From Phycomyces nitens (lineage: Eukaryota; Mucoromycota; Mucoromycetes; Mucorales; Phycomycetaceae), in assembly GCA_022702545.1 (NCBI GenBank), contig JAHRBC010000002.1, forward strand, positions 6,944,001 to 7,008,000: 64,000 nt of DNA, read 5' to 3'. This document shows, piece after piece, positions 49,542 through 59,955 of this stretch. Each line of letters starts with the position of its first letter. Position 1 is the first letter of the stretch. The notes below the pieces were generated by a model, which worked only from the letters and a program-made list of their open reading frames with translations, searched no databases and had not been told where the DNA came from. Position numbers and translations under genes: made by a program.

Positions 49542-51326
49542 TTATCTGATACTATAAATATGGTTCTTGACAGATTTAAACCGAAATACCAAAACACCGT
49601 GTTGCAGATCCTTTTTCCAGAATCTTCTTTGTGTATAACCAAATCTATCTTCTTTAATGTCTTTTCGCTCTTTTCCACGCTTCTGCCTGCGATCAAAGTC
49701 TTTGAGATATCTCTGACAAAATTCGATATCACGTCTTCCAAGCTCCCATTTCAAATTCCTTTCTTTTCTGTTTGTTCTGTCACAGTACACATGATACCAG
49801 TTTATTCGAGGTGACTGTTGAGTTGCTTGTAATCCATTGTTGTCGTTTTCCATCTGTTCAATCATGTGGTGTTTGGGATAGCCTTTGAGAAGATGTAACA
49901 ATACATTCGTAAAGCCCAATATAAATGTATCCAAATTTAACATTGTCATGTCGAAAATAAATTGTCCAGGTATATTATTATCTTTATCCTCGTATTTATG
50001 CAGATAAGATGTATTAATTCTTTTATAGACAATATCAAGGAATGTCACATGCTTTAGTTGGTTGCAACGGATGGATACATAATATAGGACGTCGTTGTCG
50101 ATATATGAACCACGTATTTTCAGTTTCTGTAAAGGATGCGGAGTGTATGTATGCGGATTGGCTGAGAGAGATAAATTGATAGCGGTGACAGATAATGAGC
50201 GCAAGGCTGGGAAGCACTCCAAGATTGTATCTACTTCAATTATGGTAAAACGGAATCCATTTATGCATAATGTGACTAGCCTTGGGCAAACAGGAAAAGA
50301 CATTGCTCCACGTGTACGCAATTTAATCTCCAAAAACTTTAACGATTCGGAAATAGGCTGTATACATCTGTTTGCATCGTCGTTTTTAAACCGAGTCGTA
50401 TATCTTAGTTTAACATGTTCGATTTTTGTGCCAAAGTGTCCAAGAGTTTCAAAGAATATAAACCATAAATACTTATTTCCATCTTCAATCGCTGTAGCTG
50501 CCCTTTTTAAGCAAGGAAAGAACTGGTCGAGTGTTGAAAACAATTGAAGGTCTGACTGGTATTGTTGAGGGTTATAATCAATTTGAAAGTGATTGGATAG
50601 ACCAAGATAATAATAAACAATGAGATGCTGTAGATTCGGATACTTTGCTGCAAAGTAGAATAACCAATGAGTGTCAATATAACCATTAAATCCTATTGTT
50701 GTCATGTTTTGTGCTGGCTCGACTGCTCTGATGCTTTCAATCTCGTCTCTTGTTATTGGCTTGAAATGGAAATCGTGCTTTAGATACTCTAGTCGTGGCA
50801 GATGGTAGTGAAGAGATTCATAGTCATTCCATGAAATGGGGGGTTGGTCGAATCTTAAAAGTGTAAGATGAAAAAGACAAGGCAATACCGACAGATTCAT
50901 GAATAGACTCTGAAGGAATACTGTTTCAGATTTATAAACAAGGTTTATGTCTATATGCGTCAACGACTGCCAAAGACTCCACTCAAATGCGCCTGGAATA
51001 GAGAATACTCGTGGTGCATAATCACGAAATTCAAGATATCTTATCCCTGGGAGATATCGCTGAAATTCCAAAAGTGTTTCATAGTCGCTCGACTGATTAG
51101 GATATACTCTCACTCCCCATACACGATGCGCATTAATCAGAAATGCTTTTCTGGAAAGTACTGTGTTGACATCCATTCTGCGACTGCCAATCTCCAATCT
51201 TTCCCAATAGGCGTCTAGAAATGGTTCTGTCCAATGTTTGCAGACGAGTGCACAGGCAAGTCGATCTTCTTCGTCAATAAATGTTCCAATATACGAGAGA
51301 ATATTAGGTGGTAATTTTGATGCCAT
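49542..51326 (-). CDS. F-box / leucine-rich repeat protein, divergent
   Basis: Predicted SCF ubiquitin-ligase adaptor. One exon, 594 residues from the ATG at 51326-51324 (MASKLPPNIL). An upstream in-frame ATG at 51353 would add nine residues encoded by a GA/CT microsatellite (LPLSLSLS) and is less likely. The F-box is at residues about 5-42 (LPPNILSYIGTFIDEEDRLA, LVCKHWTEPFLDAYW). LRR-like pieces follow (LPCLFHLTLLRF, LPRLEYLK, YPNLQHLIVYYY, LQKLKIRG). It is only distantly like the pair at 5.8 and 9.0 kb but shares the THWLFYFAAKYPNLQHL motif with their HRWLCYFARKYPNLHTL. The Tc1 element lies just behind its stop. Confidence 0.85.
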   Translation of the reverse strand: MASKLPPNILSYIGTFIDEEDRLACALVCKHWTEPFLDAYWERLEIGSRRMDVNTVLSRKAFLINAHRVWGVRVYPNQSSDYETLLEFQRYLPGIRYLEFRDYAPRVFSIPGAFEWSLWQSLTHIDINLVYKSETVFLQSLFMNLSVLPCLFHLTLLRFDQPPISWNDYESLHYHLPRLEYLKHDFHFKPITRDEIESIRAVEPAQNMTTIGFNGYIDTHWLFYFAAKYPNLQHLIVYYYLGLSNHFQIDYNPQQYQSDLQLFSTLDQFFPCLKRAATAIEDGNKYLWFIFFETLGHFGTKIEHVKLRYTTRFKNDDANRCIQPISESLKFLEIKLRTRGAMSFPVCPRLVTLCINGFRFTIIEVDTILECFPALRSLSVTAINLSLSANPHTYTPHPLQKLKIRGSYIDNDVLYYVSIRCNQLKHVTFLDIVYKRINTSYLHKYEDKDNNIPGQFIFDMTMLNLDTFILGFTNVLLHLLKGYPKHHMIEQMENDNNGLQATQQSPRINWYHVYCDRTNRKERNLKWELGRRDIEFCQRYLKDFDRRQKRGKERKDIKEDRFGYTQRRFWKKDLQHGVLVFRFKSVKNHIYSIR

Positions 51327-51357
51327 TGAGAGAGAGAGAGAGAGAGGGAGCAATAAA
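51327..51357. repeat. (GA)n microsatellite at the F-box start
   Basis: A GA run of about 20 bases directly upstream of the chosen ATG. On the minus strand it reads as CT and extends an in-frame alternative N-terminus. Confidence 0.6.
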
Positions 51358-51699
51358 ATATAATATCAAGTGTTTTATACCTCTTCTGCTGTCAAACGTG
51401 ATACTATTTCAAGCCACTTTACACAGCCTCCTTATGCGTGTTTCAGGTCACTTTTAACTTTATAATCTTAAAATATGAGGTAACCTGCAAAGACATGAAG
51501 CATCCTCAACCCCAGAAACTAAAACTATGGGTATTATGTTATTTAAAATATTCTGCCAAAAAACATAGAAGCAAATTACATTAGCCAAGATTACGCATGT
51601 TGAGGAATTACATGCCTAATAGTCAATCGATTACTTGTAGATAAATATGCAGTTTTGATATAAGTTTATGTATAGTCGTACAAAGGTGTTTGAGAAAGA

Positions 51700-52135
51700 A
51701 CTGATGTAACCAACAGACAAAAGTCATTTGGAGTGACGAATCAAGGTATACTCTTTTTTCGAAAGACAGAGAACAACGTGTCTGGAGAGAACCTAATGAA
51801 AAATAGAACGATGTATGCCTAGTACCAAAAGTCCAAGGCTATGGTTCAATATCTGTATAGGTATATATCTGGCTAGACATTGGACCTCTTGTTGCCTTGG
51901 ATGGCAACAGGACAAAAGAGATATATATGCTGACACCTTGAGAGAATATTGTTTGTCATTCCCTTATAGTCTTTTGATAAAGACATTACGGGCTATATGC
52001 TGCAAAAAAGATGATACAACACCATATAAGACCAAACTGGCAGCAGAGTGAAAAACAGACAATGATGCTGCAGTTTTTTCATGGCTAACAACTGCCTTGT
52101 AGTCAATAGCACACAATTTCACAAACTTTAGTTAG
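51700..52135 (+). pseudogene. Fragment of a different Tc1/mariner transposase
   Basis: A decayed reading with frame changes shows the order typical of a DDE core: VIWSDESRYTLF, then a RVWREPNE-like stretch, a PKVQGYGS-like stretch, a GPLV-like segment, and KTKLAAE followed by AAVFSWLTTAL after the position of the second Asp. It differs from the elements at 48.2 and 52.4 kb (it keeps WSDES). No termini were found, so it is a partial relic. Confidence 0.6.
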
Positions 52136-52155
52136 CTGCAAAAGAAGGATATATA

Positions 52156-52364
52156 CTGGTTTTTTAACAAATTTTGGCAGTCTGGTCAATATCAATTGTC
52201 AGTCTTGTCAATCTTTATTGGCGCAGTGGGGAATAATTACTGGTGATCTAAAGCAGAAGAATCCGAGGGAAAAACATCAATAGTTATTCCCCACTGCGCC
52301 AATAAAGATTGACAAGACTGACAATTGATATTGACCAGACTGCCAAAATTTGTTAAAAAACCAG
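52156..52364. mobile_element. Palindromic MITE-like hairpin element
   Basis: Arms 52156-52236 and 52284-52364 are exact reverse complements over 81 bases by hand comparison, separated by 47 bases. The ends are CTGGTTTTTTAACA... and ...TGTTAAAAAACCAG, flanked by TA on both sides (52154-52155, 52365-52366), as for TA-inserting miniature elements. No coding capacity. The absence of mismatches suggests recent origin or active maintenance. Confidence 0.85.
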
Positions 52365-52396
52365 TAGTTTAAGGCATTGTCGACGTCTGAATAATA

Positions 52397-53746
52397 CATG
52401 GCGGAAAACGAATTAATTCAAGATTTAAACGTCCGACTTTACCCTTAATCCATCTTCTATAGTTTGTTTTTTCTTATTCTCTTTATTCTTATAAGCATGA
52501 CACCTTCAACCTCAACACATAAAGAGGAAAGCCCTTGCATACAATATATCCGCCATTTATCTAATGAAAAAGTTGATTATGATTGGAGTTCACAAGGCAG
52601 GATTGTCTGTTGCAGAAGTTTCTCGACGCGAGAATATCCAGGAACCAACTCTTTATAAAATAATAAAAAGATACTATAAGACAAAGTCTGTTGAAGACCA
52701 GCCTCGCTCAGGAAGACCCAAGCTTCTCAATGCGAGAAACAAACGGCATTTGGAAAGGATCGTGAGAAGTGATCGCCGTCAGACATTAGGGGAGATTACT
52801 CGTGAGATGGAGGAGGTTATTGACATGCCCATCTCAAAAGTCACCATTAGCAAGACCTTGTGTAGTATTGACTACAATTACTGTACTGTGTTGGCCAAGC
52901 CTTACTTGACTCAAACAGACATGGCTGCACGTCGAAAGTGGGCTCAAGCAAGAATGGAGTGGAATGAGGAATAGAAGACCGTAATTTGGAGTCCTGAGTC
53001 TAGGTTTTCCCCTCTTCAAGAGAAATGGAAAGACGCATGTGTGGAGAAAACCAGATAAGTATCGTCCTGACTGCCTCCAACCAAAGATCCAAGGAGATGG
53101 AGGATATGTTATGGTGTGGGGCTGTATTTGGGCTGGAGGTGTTGGACCTCTTTGTTATACTTGAGGGCAACATGAATGCAAAAAAAAAAGTATACACTGA
53201 GGTCCTCCAAGAGCACTTTAAGCCCTACTTTGACATGCTGCCATGTAAGGACAAGGCTGGGTACCGTTTCCAAAAAGACAACGCTACTCCCCACAAGGCA
53301 GCCATGTCAAAAAAATGCAAAGAAGATCTTGGGATCAATGTTCTTGAGTGGCCCTCAAAGAGTCTATATTTGAGCCCCATTGCGAATATCTGGAGCCATC
53401 TCGACAACCTTGTGCGCTCAAGGGAACCTCAGCCGAAAACACTGTCAGAGTTGGAGGAGGCTCTGAAAAAGGAGTGGGAGACGATTGGTAAAAGTGTGTG
53501 CATGAAGTACTCCATGAGTATGCATTACAGGCTACTGGATATCAAAAGATACAAATATACTGTATCATACTAAATAAATATTCATTTTTTTATGAGTTAA
53601 AGGTCTACTCATAAGCCTTTATTATAGTTGCATTTCATGAGCCTAGCTTTTTTTATATTTGAAGAATATAAGGATTACAAAGAGAAGTTGCTTGAAGCTG
53701 TTCATGTCGACATTTAAAAACTAGAATTACTTTATTTTTAACCCTG
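52397..53746 (+). mobile_element. Tc1-like transposon, copy B
   Basis: About 1350 bases, flanked by TA (52395-52396 and 53747-53748). Same element as copy A but inverted. It starts 32 bases after the hairpin element ends. Confidence 0.85.
52564..53573 (+). pseudogene. Inactive Tc1 transposase, copy B
   Basis: Carries the same early stop after ARMEWNEE, the same IWSPESR in place of WSDES and the same SPIANIW in place of PIEN as copy A. Small differences exist: NARN is preceded by LL instead of LF, SLYLSP replaces SPYLSP, and the C-terminus is open to DIKRYKYTVSY where copy A has a stop after KSVC. Confidence 0.8.
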
Positions 53747-54303
53747 TATATATATATGCAAACCAATGGTGGCTATTAATGATATATGTACCCAATAAGC
53801 CTACAACCATCAATACTGGTTCTCATAAACGATATTTACTGTGGACAATACTTGTAAATCACCATCTCTAGAGTTTAGCCACAAAAACTCATCTCTTTTT
53901 TTTTTAAAAAAAAAAAGTCTCTTGCAACATCGTTTGCTCTTTAGAAACTTCCCCTTTGGATTTCAAATAAAATTGAAGATATTGAAAAAAAAAAAGTCGC
54001 TTATTGACAATTATATAAACGTTGTAAAAAAGAATAGTTTTATTAATCGAATAAACAGTGGTTATGTATGCTATTGCTTGTCAAATATAACTGCGGGGCG
54101 CAGTTACTGTGAATAATAAAACCTCAAAGTACTACTGCGGTTGCAGAGTACTCCCGGGATATTGAAATGCCGACTAGACTTGGCCTACAACAGTTTCTTC
54201 AAAAGGGTTTGTGTTTCTTTAATAAATCTTTTAAAAAAGAGAGACGATATTCAATGGATTCCCTGCTTGTTTTTTCTGCTCTTTTCTGCCTGTTGATAAT
54301 CTA
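53747..54303. other. Spacer upstream of thioesterase 2
   Basis: A/T homopolymer runs (T10A12 near 53899-53920). The last bases before the ATG (GATAATCTA) match those before thioesterase 1. No gene. Confidence 0.5.
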
Positions 54304-55033
54304 ATGTCTGGATCTATACCCGTTGTTTTCCAACCCACCACCAACCATACTGCAACTGTTGTGTGGCTGCATGGTTTGGGAGACAATGGTGATGGCTGGT
54401 CCTTCCTCGCTAAACAACTGTCTGGTCTCTTTCCTTATGTAAAGTGGATTCTCCCCAACGCACCCTTGGCATCCGTCACTCTCAATCGTGGATCAGTAAT
54501 GCGCGCCTGGTTCGATGTCATCAGCACTGATCCCAAAAAGTCAATGAATGAGGATTGCAAAGGCATCGATGAATCATTTGCCACAATCAACCAGATCATC
54601 AAAGACGAGATCGAAAAAGGTATTCCTTCCAACCGCATTGTTCTCGGTGGGTTCTCTCAGGGCTGCGCACTGTCCCTGTTCACCGGTCTGACTACAGAGT
54701 ATAAGCTGGCTGCAATTATTGGCTGCAGCGGAAGGATCCCTAGAGCCAACAAAATCCTGCCTGTAAGTAATCTTTTGGTATTAAGCTGTTGACTGAATCA
54801 AATACTACTTGTAGGCCATGACTGAGGCCAACAAGACTACACCTATTCTCATGTGCCATGGCGATGATGATCCAGTTGTCAGCTTTGAATATGGACAAGA
54901 GTGTGCTGCACGTCTAAAGATGTGGGGATATGATGTGGAATTCAAACCTTATCCCGACCTGGGCCATTCTGCATCACCCCAAGAGGTGTTGGATATTTCG
55001 AGCTTCCTCGAGAAAAACATTCCTCCTGTCTAG
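54304..55033 (+). CDS. Acyl-protein thioesterase, copy 2
   Basis: Paralogue of the gene at 46611, with the same exon structure (54304-54762, 54815-55033), the same intron phase and position, and the same length (225 residues). Roughly 70% identical by eye. The catalytic triad is preserved: GGFSQGCALS (Ser), CHGDDDPVV (Asp) and LGHSAS (His). Its VVWLHGLGDNGDGW and LGHS are closer to the family consensus than copy 1. The middle (residues 65-90, RAWFDVISTDPKKSMNED) has changed most. Probably active on acylated proteins, possibly with altered preference. Confidence 0.92.
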
Positions 55034-55471
55034 AGGTGGCTGTTGTAGAAAGATGTCTAGTAAAAAAAAGGCCAAATGATTATCATGATTTGTTTTTATA
55101 TATTTTTTATAAAAACACTCGATAATAGACTTGCCAGAAACCATTGTACCAATATTCAGTCTCTTTAATCTTTCTTTCTTTTTCAAAAAAAAATGCTTTT
55201 ATACAATATTTCTCACACATGGCTATAAATTCTTGTTTGGAATGTAAAAATCTATTTTGAAGAAGAATTCATCTTGAATAGCTCAAAACATTATGAAGAA
55301 ATACAATATATAAAAAAGATTAAAAGAGTATTAGATGCAAAGGAGAGTGAATGGAAACGGCCATTTTTTGAAAGGGTTGAGCCAAGAGATGAAGTTGCGA
55401 AATTGATGCTTAAAAAATATATATGTATATATATAATATTTTTTCCCTTTCTCTTTTTGTTCCCTGTTGTC
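55034..55471. other. Convergent 3' spacer
   Basis: Between the ends of thioesterase 2 and SQT1. It contains A/T runs and short (TA)n. No gene. Confidence 0.5.
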
Positions 55472-57308
55472 TTAGGGCTTGAATACCAAGCAGTGGCCGT
55501 CATCAGAAGCAGTTACAATGGTCTGGCCATCACTATTAATAAGAGAGTGGTTGTTGTTTAGTTTCTTGTGCACATCCACAGATTTCTGTGTTCTTTTCTT
55601 ACCCAGAGACGGCAATGTCAAGAATGGTATCACGGTGGCCACTCCACACCTTCAAGCACTGGCCAGTACGCACATCCCAAAGCTTGGCCTTCTTGTCAAC
55701 CGAGCAAGAGACAAGCAAGTAAGAGTTGCGGACAAACTGAACCTTGACAATTGCGTCCTATATGACCGCTGTTAATATTTGCTTGTAGACTAAAGAGGGG
55801 GTGGCTTACATCGTGAGACAGAGTGTGGCGAAGACGCTGGGTCTGTACATCCCAGATGGAGATATTGCCATCTACTGAACCAGTAGCAGCCAAGGGAAGA
55901 CTATAAAAATATCTCTCTGTTAGTCCCAGAACTCTTGCTACTCAACAATTGATACTTACACATCGCAGAATGAGATTGTCTCGATAGAATCAGTGTGATT
56001 CTCAAGGGCAGTGACAATCTAATCATATTTGAAATTTCTTAAAAACCGAATCTCTATATATAATCTATAGAATCTATAGAATCCTTTTGAACTTACATGG
56101 CCATTGAGGATGTTGATCAGACGAGCTTTTCCGTCCATGCTTCCGGTAATAGCAAGGGTGCTCTCCTTATTGACAGCAACAGCAGTAATAGGCTCACCGT
56201 GGAAGCGGTTGTCATCACTGCTGAGACGGATCTCGGCAACAGCGGTCTTGGGGTCCCAGACGATACAGGTCATATCCTCAGAGACAGACACAATCTTCTT
56301 ACCGTCGGGTGTGAAGCAACCACTGGTGACAGGAGCAGCATGGCCAGTGAAGATGTTCATGAACTTTCCACTGGGCACTGTGAGCACACAATCGATCTGT
56401 TAGATATTTGTGATGATATTATTTTTGCAATACTTACTTGCCCACATCCACAGGGTACCATCTGAAGCACCGGCCAAAAGAATGTTACCCTTGGGATGCC
56501 AGTTGATCCACTAGAATTCAAGATCACATAAGAATACAATTCTTCCCAAACATCCCCACAATATCCTTTGTCAAAATAAGAAACGAATACTTGCGATAAT
56601 ATCATCAGGACCCTCGACAGCAGCACAGAATTCACCAGTCATTGTCTTCCAAACACGGACCTTGCCGTCCATACCTGCCGAGGCAACATAATCACCATCA
56701 ACACTAAAGGCAACAGCAGTAACTGAATCGGTGTGGCCATTCAATTCGAATACTTTCTCGCCAGTATCTGAGCGCCAGAGATAGCCCTTGTCATCACCAC
56801 CACCACTTGCAACAATTGTGCCATCCTTGGGGTGAATAGCAACAGCATAGACGGGTTCTAATTAAAGACACCTTGTCAATCTGTTTCTCACAAACCGTTA
56901 AAACTTACCTCCATGGTCAAAGAAGCCCTGGACAGAATCATCAGCGAGTTCCATCACATTCTCATCATCAGCAGAGGGTCTCATTTCGTATCCCTCGAGA
57001 GGGTTCTCTTGACCTTCGGCATATTCACCCTCGTCGTCGTCGTCCATGGGCTCATAACCTTCAGCCTCATCGACCTCGAGGATATCGTCTTGGGTAAGAT
57101 ATTCCTCGTCACCAACGTCTTCCTGGTCATGGCTGTGATCGTGATCGTGATCGTGATCGTGAGCATGGTCATGATCATGAGCATGATCGTGGTTGTGGTT
57201 GTGGTTATGCTGTTTTTGTTTAGAAAAGCCATATTTTTCTTAGAACCTGTTTATTTTTTGCGGGTAATGCATGTCCAAAGCTATTTTTACCTCTTGAGGG
57301 GCAGACAT
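55472..57308 (-). CDS. SQT1: WD40 ribosome-assembly chaperone SQT1 / AAMP homologue
   Basis: Dedicated chaperone of ribosomal protein uL16 (Rpl10) in yeast. Exons 57308-57291, 57209-56909, 56857-56595, 56510-56438, 56377-56097, 56018-55960, 55900-55810, 55757-55603 and 55532-55472 give 433 residues (yeast Sqt1 is about 431), all phases closed. After MSAPQE there is a His/Asp-rich run (HNHNHNHDHAHDHDHAHDHD and more), then an acidic stretch (DDILEVDEAEGYEPMDDDDE), then seven or more WD repeats: SGGGDDKGYLWRSDTGE, SAGMDGKVRVWKTMTGE, LAGASDGTLWMWAMPSG, SVSEDMTCIVWDPKT, TGSMDGKARLINILNG, TGSVDGNISIWDVQTQ and SCSVDKKAKLWDVRTG. The intron at 56594-56511 begins GCAAGT, and only that donor keeps DDII joined to WINWHPKG. 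Confidence 0.93.
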
Positions 57309-57493
57309 TGATTATGCGATTATGGTACTGTGGAAATAAAGAAAGACAATTTTTTTTAAAACACTGCGGAAATTGTTTTTTTTATACATATATAATTCTT
57401 TTTTTTTTTTCAAAAAAAAATTCCATTTTTGGTTAATTTGATAGACCGAGCTTCTGGATAGTTCTGTATGATTTGACTGTATCGAAATGCCCT

Positions 57494-57859
57494 TTATACA
57501 TGTAGTGTACTTGATCTGAAAAAGGATACCTTGCAGGACACTAATGGCAGGTGCACTTGACGATAATATCCAGCAATTATATTTTTGTATGCATCTTGTA
57601 AATCAAAGATCATGTTAATATGACAGGTTTGGTCTTTTCTTTTTAAGAGCACAAGAGAATTTGGCCATGGTACATTAAGCACTTTTTGCAGTTTCCCATG
57701 GTTGCCAACCAGCTCGAGTTGCCCATTGATCCTTATTGATATGTAGCTTGTCTTGCCAAACACACTACTCTTTGATTTGACAGTCACAGATCTGATTTCT
57801 TTAAAAAAGGCATTGACAAATGATTTGTCAGACATCTTGGTGAGCACAAAAGGTTCCAT
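57494..57859 (-). CDS. Small unrecognised ORF
   Basis: 121 residues, no known domain. The middle has a regular alternating pattern (SYISIRINGQLELVGNHGK, LVLLKRKD) that could be beta strands, and composition is less AT-biased than the flanks. The ATG follows about 190 bases beyond the SQT1 start, in the same orientation. It may be a genuine small gene or the remnant of one. Confidence 0.3.
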   Translation of the reverse strand: MEPFVLTKMSDKSFVNAFFKEIRSVTVKSKSSVFGKTSYISIRINGQLELVGNHGKLQKVLNVPWPNSLVLLKRKDQTCHINMIFDLQDAYKNIIAGYYRQVHLPLVSCKVSFFRSSTLHV

Positions 57860-58711
57860 GAATTACCAATGATTATTAATCTCTTTTCTATAGGCAAGTA
57901 GAGAAAACAGACGATGTTTAATTTATTGCCAGTCTAAATCCTCTATACTTGGACCGGCACTCTTCATTATATCAATACACATGTAAAATAATACAACAGA
58001 ATTATATCCAACGCTTTAATTTGTCATCATTATTGGTAATTAGGGTACAATCACACTTTTATAAGCAATGCCCAATTATAGCAATTCGTTTTTAATCTCA
58101 CCTTACAAACCGTCCAAACATTTCATGACCATATTGCAATGTTATGTTTGAATATATAATCATACATTTCGAGTGAGTATTTACATAATCAGCCTGTTTT
58201 TATTTCTTGTAAAAAGTTTAGTAATCCTTATCCATAATATATTTAAACAGAAATATATCTCTGTAAAAAATCAAAATAGGGATACAAAATACCAAGTGGG
58301 TGTATAAATGTGTATGATACTCTTTACAAGCACCATATCGTAATACTCTCTTTCCTAGTTTTATAACCCCACTTGTCTTGCTAGTAGTCAATACTATTTA
58401 TTACACTACTAATGTTTTATGCGCTTGCCAAGACGTTTGTAAAAATGTATATTACATGTATTGTATTGAAGAATGTACCCTCAAGTGTAATTCAGTGGAT
58501 GCAAATTAGTTTCACGAGTGCCTATTTAATGTCCTCTGTTTTTAAAAATGTTTATAATAAAATATAAGCAGAATAAAGCCACACTTTTGGAAACATCTAG
58601 GTGAATAAATATGTATTAGAACGATAAAAAAAAACACCAGGTTTTAATATAGAAACTACAAGATTCTAAAAAAGATACATGTATTAAGATATAGACCTCT
58701 CTATAATATTA
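57860..58711. other. AT-rich spacer
   Basis: No gene, RNA or repeat structure recognised before the large inverted repeat begins. Confidence 0.5.
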
Positions 58712-59955
58712 GTTCATTCAGTATTTTTATAGCTGCTTATATAAATACCATGACAATTACAAAACTCGTTGAATAGTTTATTATTCAATAATATATGAAC
58801 TGTATACAATTATAGCAAAAGTGCTATACTTTTAAAATGATCAATTCAGTATTAAAAAGACATCTTGGCTATACGGTTAAAGTGATGGTTTATTTATTGA
58901 ATATTAAAAAGACTTGGGGATTCTATTAAATTATATTGGTAATTATTTAACATTATGTTATGATATTGTAGTGGTTAAAGAAGTATATGGTCTGTGCACT
59001 GACAGCTTATAAAATATTCTTTTTTTAAAGGCATTCAAATCCCTTTTCTTGGTAAGAAACTAAGGTACAAAGTCTTTAGTAGGTTTACAGTACAAGAATT
59101 TGGCAGAATATGAATTTGTTTATAATTCACTCGAATTAAGTAATATTCTCATCCTCCAAATCCTCTTATCCCTATTTAATAAAACTCCAATGGCGAATAA
59201 TGGGCTTACACCCTCTTAAAGTTACAAGCCTTGTTTACGTCACTAAATATAATTTTCAAACCAATAAAGCAACTGTTTTTATATTTCATAGTGATTGTTA
59301 ACAAATGTATTTCTGAACAAGTCTTTGCTAATGACAATAAGTTGGTTATATATTATAAGAGGTTTTTTTTGATATCCTTATAGATATCTAGAACAAAAGT
59401 ATCATGCGTAACCAAGTGACGTAAAACAAGGCTTGGGATCTTAAAGTATAAAAAGGAAATAGTCTGCTTATTTTTATTGGTGTTTTATAAAAAGGGGAAG
59501 AGGAGGAAGCCAAGAAAGAGGACGAGGATATTACTAAATTCGAGTGAATTATAAAGAAATTTGTACTCTGCCAAAGTCTTGTACTGTAAATCTACTAAAG
59601 ACTGTGTACCTTGGTTTCTTACCAAGAAAACAGTTTGAATGCCTTTAAACAAAATGCTTTATAAGCTGTCAGTGCACAGACCATATACTCCTTTAACTAT
59701 TGCAATATCATAAAATAATTTTAAATTCTTATCAATATAGTTTAAAAAAATATTAGTCTTTTTAATATTCAATAAATACACCATCACTTTAACCATATAG
59801 CCAAGATGTCTATTTAATACTGAATTGATCATTTTAAAAGTATAGCACTCTTGTTATAACTGTATACAGTTCATATATTATTGAATATAAAACTATTCAA
59901 CGAGTCTTGTAATTGACATACTCTTTATATAAACAGCTATAAAACGTTGAATAAA
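58712..59955. repeat. Large imperfect inverted repeat
   Basis: The left arm (about 58712-59157) and right arm (about 59520-59955) are reverse complements at roughly 85% by hand. Shared runs include AATAATATATGAACTGTATA, ACTTTTAAAATGATCAATTC, GACATCTTGGCTATA, TATGGTCTGTGCACTGACAG and TTTATAATTCACTCGAATT. Weaker pairing continues inwards (GTTTACGTCAC near 59232 with GTGACGTAAAAC near 59417), leaving about 160 unpaired bases. No open reading frame of note. Not flanked by an obvious target duplication. Confidence 0.8.

Noticed and set aside
56378..56396. Upstream acceptor for SQT1 exon 5
   Set aside because: The CAG at 56399-56397 breaks the phase with WMWA. The next CACAG acceptor gives WMWAMPSGKF and closes the frame.
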